Source of the DNA: Helicobacter pylori PMSS1
GTDB lineage: Bacteria > Campylobacterota > Campylobacteria > Campylobacterales > Arcobacteraceae
NCBI GenBank assembly: GCA_945883785.1
Contig: CAMCYD010000009.1
Coordinates: 1 to 34,378, forward strand
DNA length: 34,378 bases
Direction of reading: 5' to 3'
A program made the translations under genes and the position numbers. A model generated the notes under the pieces. It did not search any database, was not told the origin of the DNA, and was given only the letters and a program-made list of their open reading frames with translations. Below are positions 29,653 through 34,378 of this stretch, one piece after another. Within the stretch, counting starts at the first letter, position 1; each line of letters begins with the position of its first letter.

Positions 29653-30774
29653 CTATTTATCTTCTATCGTTGGAGCTTTATTTTGTGTAGGTTCAACAAC
29701 ATAAACCTCATTATCGTTATCAACATCTACTGCATTAATATCAAGATAAGTCAAAGTATCATGTTTTAAGGTACAACTTCCATCGTTGCTTCTATAAAAT
29801 GTAAATGACTCATGATAATCTGTAGTAGATACATTATTTTCGCTTGTCCCTTCTGTAATTGTTTTACATACAGTTGGAATATCTGAAGTTCTTGTATAAT
29901 CAACACTTCCACTTGCAAATATCACTAAAGGTTCATTTATACCTTTATCTTCTAGTGTTGGAGCTTTATTTTTTGTTGGTGCTATGACAAAAATATCATT
30001 ACTATTATCTACATCAACCGTATCAATATCACTATAACTAAATGTTGCATTTTTAAGGGTACAACTTCCGTCATTACTTTGATAAAATGTGAATGTTTCA
30101 TTTATATTTGAAGTAGATACACTATCTTGGGCCGTATCTTCAGTAATAGTTTGACACGCAACTGGGTTATCGGTACTTCTAGTATAATCAACACTTCCCC
30201 ATGCAAATATGGTTAAAGTTGTAGTTATTGGTGGAGTTATAATCGTTCCATAAGTAAAGGTACAAGAGAAAACCCCATCTTCATTTGTCCCAGCAAGAGC
30301 ATAATCATCGCCATCATAATACAAAGCATTTGTTTCAAAGACACCGTTATAAAGGATAGAACAATAGTATGCTCCAAAATAGTTTTCCACAAATTTTGGA
30401 TTTGCCATTAGGATTTTATTATTTCTAAAATCCCCTAATATTTTACAGGAATGAGAAGAATCAGCTGGATTTGGGATAACTTGCCAAATCATATCGGTAC
30501 TTTTTAGGGTAATTTGTGTGTTATATCCAGTTCCTGTGATAGTTGTATTGTGAAAGATAATATTATCATTGTTGATTTTTTCAAAATCTATTTGCTTTAT
30601 TTGTCCAAGGGAATTTGAGTCTGCCCATTTATTTATAAACGAAGTAACTTTTCCAAAAGCCAACCCTAAATGTTCAGTTTCATATTTTAGAAAATCATTA
30701 CTTCCATCATATTTTGTAAAAATAATTATGATGCAGAGTGCTATTGCTAAAATTACTGCTATTAGAAAAGGCAT
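29653..30774 (-). CDS. Modular pilin-like adhesin with tandem C-terminal repeats (leaderless)
   Basis: A 373-residue protein. It starts MPFLIAVILAIALCIIIIFT, a membrane helix from residue 2 with TAA directly upstream, so no leader exists. Residues 30-176 are homologous to pilin-like protein 1 of the operon (TDMIWQVIPNPADS, GVFSCTF). Residues 188-283 and 284-373 are two repeats of a 96-residue domain: IFAWGSVDYTRSTDNP and IFASGSVDYTRTSDIP, each with Cys pairs, NDGSCTLK, DVDN and an NKAPT(L/I)EDK end. This suits a tip pilin whose repeat number can change. It faces the pilus operon and is transcribed on its own. Confidence 0.68.
   Translation of the reverse strand: MPFLIAVILAIALCIIIIFTKYDGSNDFLKYETEHLGLAFGKVTSFINKWADSNSLGQIKQIDFEKINNDNIIFHNTTITGTGYNTQITLKSTDMIWQVIPNPADSSHSCKILGDFRNNKILMANPKFVENYFGAYYCSILYNGVFETNALYYDGDDYALAGTNEDGVFSCTFTYGTIITPPITTTLTIFAWGSVDYTRSTDNPVACQTITEDTAQDSVSTSNINETFTFYQSNDGSCTLKNATFSYSDIDTVDVDNSNDIFVIAPTKNKAPTLEDKGINEPLVIFASGSVDYTRTSDIPTVCKTITEGTSENNVSTTDYHESFTFYRSNDGSCTLKHDTLTYLDINAVDVDNDNEVYVVEPTQNKAPTIEDK
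29656..30213 (-). repeat. Two tandem 288-bp coding repeats
   Basis: The 96-codon repeat units of the pilin-like adhesin, at 29926-30213 and 29656-29925 (the second lacks the last six codons). The protein sequences are clearly alike along their whole length, so the array could expand or contract by recombination. Confidence 0.7.
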
Positions 30775-30943
30775 TTAAAAAGTTCTATCTTTATCATAAT
30801 TTTATTTTCCTTTAGAAGATCGAGTTTAACATAACTATTGTAAAAGAATTTAATACCATTCCTAATGTTTAGGCAATCCTCTAAATAGTTTTTTAAATTA
30901 TAACAAAAGATAGTCAATCTGGCCTATTTCAGAAACTTTTTTG

Positions 30944-31243
30944 CTATTTTTTTCGTACCTCAAACAACTCGTCATCTCTAACTTTTAAAAGTTGTTCACT
31001 CTCTTCTAGTGAATCTAAACCTCTTAATACATCTATGAACTTCTCCAAAGTTATTTTTCCACTTATTTCAAATTCTTGATACGAGCGAAAACTCATTCCA
31101 ATATGTTCGGCGAACTGTTTTTGGGTACCATATCGTGAACTATTTCTTTTTCGTTTATCTTTTGCTCTTTGGGCTAGTTCTTTAATAATCTCCTCAGTTG
31201 TTGCCAAAGAAAAATCTAATTGCTTAAAATCTATTTCTTGCAT
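30944..31243 (-). CDS. hipB: HipB-like XRE antitoxin
   Basis: A 99-residue protein with a helix-turn-helix, RYGTQKQFAEHIGMSFRSYQ followed by EFEISGKITLEKFIDVLRGL, and a Lys/Arg-rich linker before it. It overlaps the end of the HipA gene by 13 nt and is translated after it, the reverse of the common hipB-hipA order. It should bind HipA and the promoter region upstream of hipA. Confidence 0.8.
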   Translation of the reverse strand: MQEIDFKQLDFSLATTEEIIKELAQRAKDKRKRNSSRYGTQKQFAEHIGMSFRSYQEFEISGKITLEKFIDVLRGLDSLEESEQLLKVRDDELFEVRKK

Positions 31244-32520
31244 AAATTGACTCCTGTACTAAAGTTTTCATCTACGATTTTTGTATCATTAAGTATTTGT
31301 ATTGCAAATTCTTTAGGAATACCAAGATTTATACACTCATTCACTAGTTTTGTATTTTTTAGTTCACACAACTTTTCTATATTTTCTTTTAAAAATGACT
31401 CATTTATATTGTATGGTTTAAAAGCATTTTTCAAATCATTAAATGTTGCACGATTCAGCACTTTGTTTCCAAGTAACATTTGATGATACCCATTACTTGT
31501 ATATGTTAAATCATATGCAGGAGCAAAAGACCAGATTCCCACTCTATTCATAAGAAACGAAAAGTTTTTTGAATGGTCATCCCTATTTCCAAAAATTGCA
31601 TTAAATAAAATTACCTTTGCCATTTGTTCTTTTTCTTTTTGAGGTAAGTTAAGCTTATTAGCAATTCTAAATATATCCATATAGTCGTTATATGTCTCGC
31701 TTGGGTTATAATGCATCATTCCAGAGAGTGAATGGATATGAAACCTCTCATTATCTTTTCTATCGAATCTATATGTTAAAAAATGGCTTTGTCCATCATA
31801 TTCTAAGAGTTCACATGGACTCATGGTAATGCCAGCCTCTTTAGCAAAAAGATGATAGAGATATTCTAACTTTGTTGGAACTGATGCATCTTTATACTTC
31901 CCAGCCAAGTTAGGATAGATAGATATATCTCCATCATCATACTTGATAATAACAGGATAATACCCTTTAGGAAAGTCCTCTTGTTTTCTAGTCAAACTTA
32001 TTGTTTTATCAATAGGGTTAAATCCTACTATTGCTTTTGCCCTAGCTCCACCACCTGCGGAATTTGAAACAGCAATAAGTGTTTTTAATGTTGGTATAGA
32101 GTAATTATTGTCTTCATGCCCTTGATTCAATAGTTTTTTAGATTCGTTATAAAGTTCCGATATATTTAATATCTTTTTATAATCATCTGTTTTGTGTGGA
32201 GGATGAAACTCTAAAGCACCTAATGTATGAGTTCCCAAAAATTGTAATCTCTCCATAATAGTAGGCTTTCTTTTTAAATGTTCAAACATAAAACGATCCA
32301 TATAATCCATACCGTAACTTCCAGGTAAATGATCACTAATTAAGCCAGGCAGTCCATATTGATAAGCCAGGTGAGAAAATTCATAGATTTTTTTATTTGT
32401 GGCAGGCATTTTTATAGGAGAGAAATCAAGTCTATTAGTATCTAAATATTTGAACTTGATTATCCCTTTATGCTCTATAAGTTGACCTATATCTTCTCCC
32501 CAAGCTTTTACATAAATCAT
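31231..32520 (-). CDS. hipA: HipA family serine/threonine kinase toxin
   Basis: A 429-residue HipA protein. The N-subdomain precedes the activation segment with the autophosphorylated Ser (VSNSAGGGARAKAIVGF, residues 151-167). The catalytic loop GNRDDHSKNFSFL (311-323) and the metal-binding PAYDLTYT (334-341) are intact, as is the ending typical of the family. HipA phosphorylates an aminoacyl-tRNA synthetase in E. coli; targets differ in other subgroups. AAGGATAAAA precedes the ATG. The dyad at 32535-32582 is a likely HipB operator. Confidence 0.92.
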   Translation of the reverse strand: MIYVKAWGEDIGQLIEHKGIIKFKYLDTNRLDFSPIKMPATNKKIYEFSHLAYQYGLPGLISDHLPGSYGMDYMDRFMFEHLKRKPTIMERLQFLGTHTLGALEFHPPHKTDDYKKILNISELYNESKKLLNQGHEDNNYSIPTLKTLIAVSNSAGGGARAKAIVGFNPIDKTISLTRKQEDFPKGYYPVIIKYDDGDISIYPNLAGKYKDASVPTKLEYLYHLFAKEAGITMSPCELLEYDGQSHFLTYRFDRKDNERFHIHSLSGMMHYNPSETYNDYMDIFRIANKLNLPQKEKEQMAKVILFNAIFGNRDDHSKNFSFLMNRVGIWSFAPAYDLTYTSNGYHQMLLGNKVLNRATFNDLKNAFKPYNINESFLKENIEKLCELKNTKLVNECINLGIPKEFAIQILNDTKIVDENFSTGVNLCKK

Positions 32521-32534
32521 TTTTATCCTTTTAT

Positions 32535-32582
32535 AGTGTATATTATATCATATTAATATTATTAAATACACTAATAATGTAT
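32535..32582. promoter_or_regulatory. AT-rich dyad upstream of hipA, candidate HipB operator
   Basis: AGTGTA (32535-32540) and TACACT (32577-32582) are inverted copies 36 bp apart, spanning an AT-rich segment with further TATAT/ATATA symmetry. They cover the promoter of hipA, where HipB proteins usually bind. Confidence 0.35.
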
Positions 32583-32598
32583 ATAATAATTTTCTAAT

Positions 32599-33000
32599 TT
32601 ATATTATATTTGCTAGTGCTACTTTTCTTTGTAAAATATTTGCAAGTGGTGTTGGGATATTTTTAACTATCTCATATTGATTTGAAGCTATTGATTTTAA
32701 TCGAAATCTTCTATCCCATACTTTAGCAACACCATAAATTTGTCTTTCAGGTAAAGTTACATAAAGCTTTTTGATAGTTTGTTTTGACAATCCAAAATGA
32801 AGTATTAATGTTTCAAAATCATTTACATCACACTCTTTAAAAAATTTTGCATAAATAGTTCTTTCTTTTTGGGTTGCTTTAGAGTAATCATCTTTGAAAA
32901 ATGCTCTTTGAATATCTTCATAAGTGTAGTTTTTTTGAACCTTTTCAAATACAAGCTTTTGATTCTCAAAAGGCTCAATGATAGCTTCAATATCGGGCAA
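32599..33000 (-). pseudogene. Chimeric fragment starting with a transglutaminase-like C-terminus
   Basis: A 133-codon frame starting at TTG. Its first residues, PDIEAIIEPFENQKLVFE, repeat the end of the transglutaminase-like protein at 19357-19965 (IEDIEVIIEPFENQKLTF); 40 of 42 bases match between 32953-32994 and 19387-19428. The following residues (YTYEDIQRAFFKDDYSKATQ, FETLILHFGLSKQTIKKLYV, WDRRFRLKSI) have no recognised family. No start with a ribosome site exists, and the upstream part of a transglutaminase is absent. It is probably a truncated gene end joined to other DNA by recombination. Confidence 0.45.
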
Positions 33001-33124
33001 AACAGCACAATGGTACCAAATGCGACATGCGATTTAAAAATAGCTTAAATTAAGCAGTATTTAACTTCTTAAAGCCCTATAAATAAGGCTTCTCTATAAA
33101 ATAAGTACATTTGGATAAAAGGTG

Positions 33125-33160
33125 GCATAATAAATTAAAGTTTCCTTAACTTTATTATGC
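33125..33160. repeat. Inverted repeat downstream of the Tn3 remnant
   Basis: GCATAATAAA (33125-33134) and TTTATTATGC (33151-33160) are exact inverted copies, and the inner bases pair further with one bulge. It lies about 95 bp past the transposase stop codon. It does not match the G-rich ends of Tn3-family elements, so it is more likely a terminator-like hairpin. Confidence 0.4.
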
Positions 33161-33254
33161 TTATCTCTAGAATCCTCTACAAATGATTTTCCTTTGCAAC
33201 GATACAGATTTCAGTTAAAAAACCATTCCTCGTTAAAATATGAGATAATCTTTT

Positions 33255-33983
33255 TTAACTGATCATATCATTTACTTTTTTATCAATTTGTGTGAAATCA
33301 TACGTTCCAAAAAAGTTAAAAAATGACCAATGTATTATTGAGCTGTTTTTGATAGCATCAATTATTTCATCTTTTTGCACTTGAGATTTAGCATCCCGTA
33401 TTTTCTTATCAATATAAAGATAATTCCAAAGAATAACCGCATTTTGGATAAGGCGTTTGCAATTATTTGCAATATTTTGCTCCTCTTGAGATGCAAATAT
33501 AAACTCTGCGTTGTTGCCAAAGAATACAGCTTTAGAAAATCTATTTGAAGCTTCCACTTTATTGAGTTGCTTTTCAATTCTTTGTCTGAGCTCCACATCA
33601 TCGATGTAAGTGAGTAAGAAATCAGTTTTGATAATCTTTCCAAATTCTTTAATGGCTGTATAGAGTTTGTGGTGCTTTGAATAAGAAGTAAGCCTTTTTA
33701 GTAGTTGTGATGCTGTGGTTCTTCGTGATTTGATAGTTAGGATAAATCGTAAAATATCATCCCAATTATCTTTAATTATCTCAAAGTTGATTTTTCGTTT
33801 TGGGGTTAATTGATACCCTTTTTGTTGATAATACTTTGGAGAATGTGTCCCATAAAGTTGTTGATCTTTGAAGTTTTTAATTCTAGGTGCAAACGAGAAT
33901 CCTAATAGATGAGTCAAACCAAATATCACTTCTGAGAATCCATGGGTGTTACCCGTTATTTTTTTAATAAATTTATATATCAT
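33255..33983 (-). pseudogene. tnpA: Tn3-family transposase, C-terminal remnant
   Basis: A 242-residue frame matching only the last quarter of Tn3-family TnpA (normally about 970-1000 residues). Landmarks are TGNTHGFSEVIFGLTHLLGF, FAPRIKNFKDQQLYG, QLNKVEASNRFSKAVFFG with the final catalytic Glu, and LIQNAVILWNYLYI. The frame is closed just upstream of 33983 and the first two catalytic Asp are absent, so it cannot transpose. The missing part is not in this window; the break is at about 33984, next to a short dyad (TTATGGA 33994, TCCATAA 34015) and the divergent DUF1016 gene. Confidence 0.85.
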
Positions 33984-34045
33984 TAATTATATTTTATGGA
34001 CACAAATGCTACAATCCATAATTATTTAAAAACAAGTTGGTAAAA

Positions 34046-34372
34046 ATGAAAGAGTTAGTTTCAATTGAATACAAAATATGGATAGAATCTTTAAAGAATA
34101 AATTTCGATCTTCACAAATCAAAGCTTCTATCAGGGTCAATACAACACTTCTTGAATTTTATTGGGATTTGGGTGAACAAATTGTACAAAAACAAGAAGA
34201 GCATAAGTGGGGAAGTGGGTTTTTAGAAAAACTATACTACCCCAAAACTACTAGACAACTTTTTTCAAATCTAAATTCTTTTCCTGACCTGTTACCTTAC
34301 GAAACATATAAGTTACAATTACCTCCACTAACTACAAGATTTTCATCAGATTCATCTCCAATTTTTTCATAA
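34046..34372 (+). CDS. Truncated DUF1016 (YhcG-type PD-(D/E)XK nuclease family) N-terminal domain
   Basis: About 108 residues from the ATG at 34046 (a TTG at 34037 is possible). Residues 5-60 match the DUF1016 N-terminal domain: YKIWIESLKNKFRSSQIKAS, LLEFYWDLGEQIVQKQEE and WGSGFLEKL. After FLEKL the family normally continues with a helix leading to RNL and then the nuclease domain; here the sequence changes abruptly to LYYPKTTRQLFSNLNSF and stops at 34372. The gene is therefore truncated or fused to foreign DNA at about 34230 and cannot encode the catalytic half. A minus-strand frame ending at 34297 may be the tail of a gene continuing beyond the window. Confidence 0.6.
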   Translation: MKELVSIEYKIWIESLKNKFRSSQIKASIRVNTTLLEFYWDLGEQIVQKQEEHKWGSGFLEKLYYPKTTRQLFSNLNSFPDLLPYETYKLQLPPLTTRFSSDSSPIFS

Positions 34373-34378
34373 CTTTTA

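Noticed and set aside
33125-33160. Terminal inverted repeat of the Tn3 remnant
   Set aside because: Tn3-family ends are about 38 bp and begin with G-rich sequence; this AT-rich hairpin does not match, and no partner copy was found near 33984-34040.
34297-34378. Minus-strand frame ending KSYEKIGDESDENLVVSGGN plus a short tail
   Set aside because: It looks protein-like and may be the end of a gene beyond the window, but fewer than 30 codons are visible.

Overview
The window is AT-rich DNA from what is most likely a member of the Campylobacterota (Sulfurimonas / Sulfuricurvum / Arcobacter-like). The grounds are base composition, AGA/AAA/ATA-rich codon use, frequent AAGGA ribosome sites, some TTG and GTG starts, and a 9-G tract beside a start codon; this is an inference, since no ribosomal gene is present. 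No tRNA, rRNA or CRISPR array was seen. Few housekeeping genes are present, and most of the window is accessory DNA.

Layout. (1) 1-950: an ankyrin-repeat lipoprotein behind a foldable leader, convergent with ywbE. (2) 943-5282: two divergent operons of very small membrane proteins and ribbon-helix-helix-like proteins, with a membrane-anchored NYN-domain nuclease carrying a CxxC/CxxC zinc-binding region, then a coiled-coil gene with a likely frameshift. A 16-bp CGAA...TTCG motif lies 49-65 bp upstream of each of the three transcription units. (3) 5651-6955: a DUF234-type ATPase ending in a PD-(D/E)XK-like domain. (4) 7000-11240: probable remains of a plasmid, phage or integrative element: three unrecognised genes, a G9 tract, tandem 10-mers, strong hairpins, a sigma-54-like promoter and a decayed tyrosine-recombinase fragment. 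(5) 11267-14872: a CBASS-like anti-phage locus (CD-NTase, divergent diadenylate-cyclase-like protein, Cap15-like effector), followed by a HEPN-like gene and a trypsin-like protease. Sites resembling integron attC lie between or after these genes. (6) 14925-19235: a serine recombinase, an AbiE pair whose toxin has an early nonsense codon, a MntA-HepT pair and a HigBA pair. (7) 19357-21950: a transglutaminase-like protein, a D-2-hydroxyacid dehydrogenase and a TerB-DnaJ protein. (8) 22122-30774: a nearly complete type IV pilus / type II secretion-like machine (pilin-like proteins, lipoprotein secretin, GspF and GspE homologues, and PilM/N-, PilO- and PilP-like proteins), plus a convergent pilin-like protein with tandem C-terminal repeats. 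(9) 30944-34378: HipA-HipB, a chimeric fragment, a Tn3-family transposase remnant and a truncated DUF1016 gene.

How the parts work together. Regions 5, 6 and 9 form a defence and toxin-antitoxin island assembled by recombination, with debris of recombinases at several borders. The pilus operon is compact, with many overlapping genes, and should be translationally coupled. Its three pilin-like proteins have no room for a prepilin leader, and no prepilin peptidase is encoded nearby. The most promising undescribed systems are the NYN-nuclease/small-membrane-protein cluster with its shared motif, the leaderless pilus, and the cassette-like CBASS locus.
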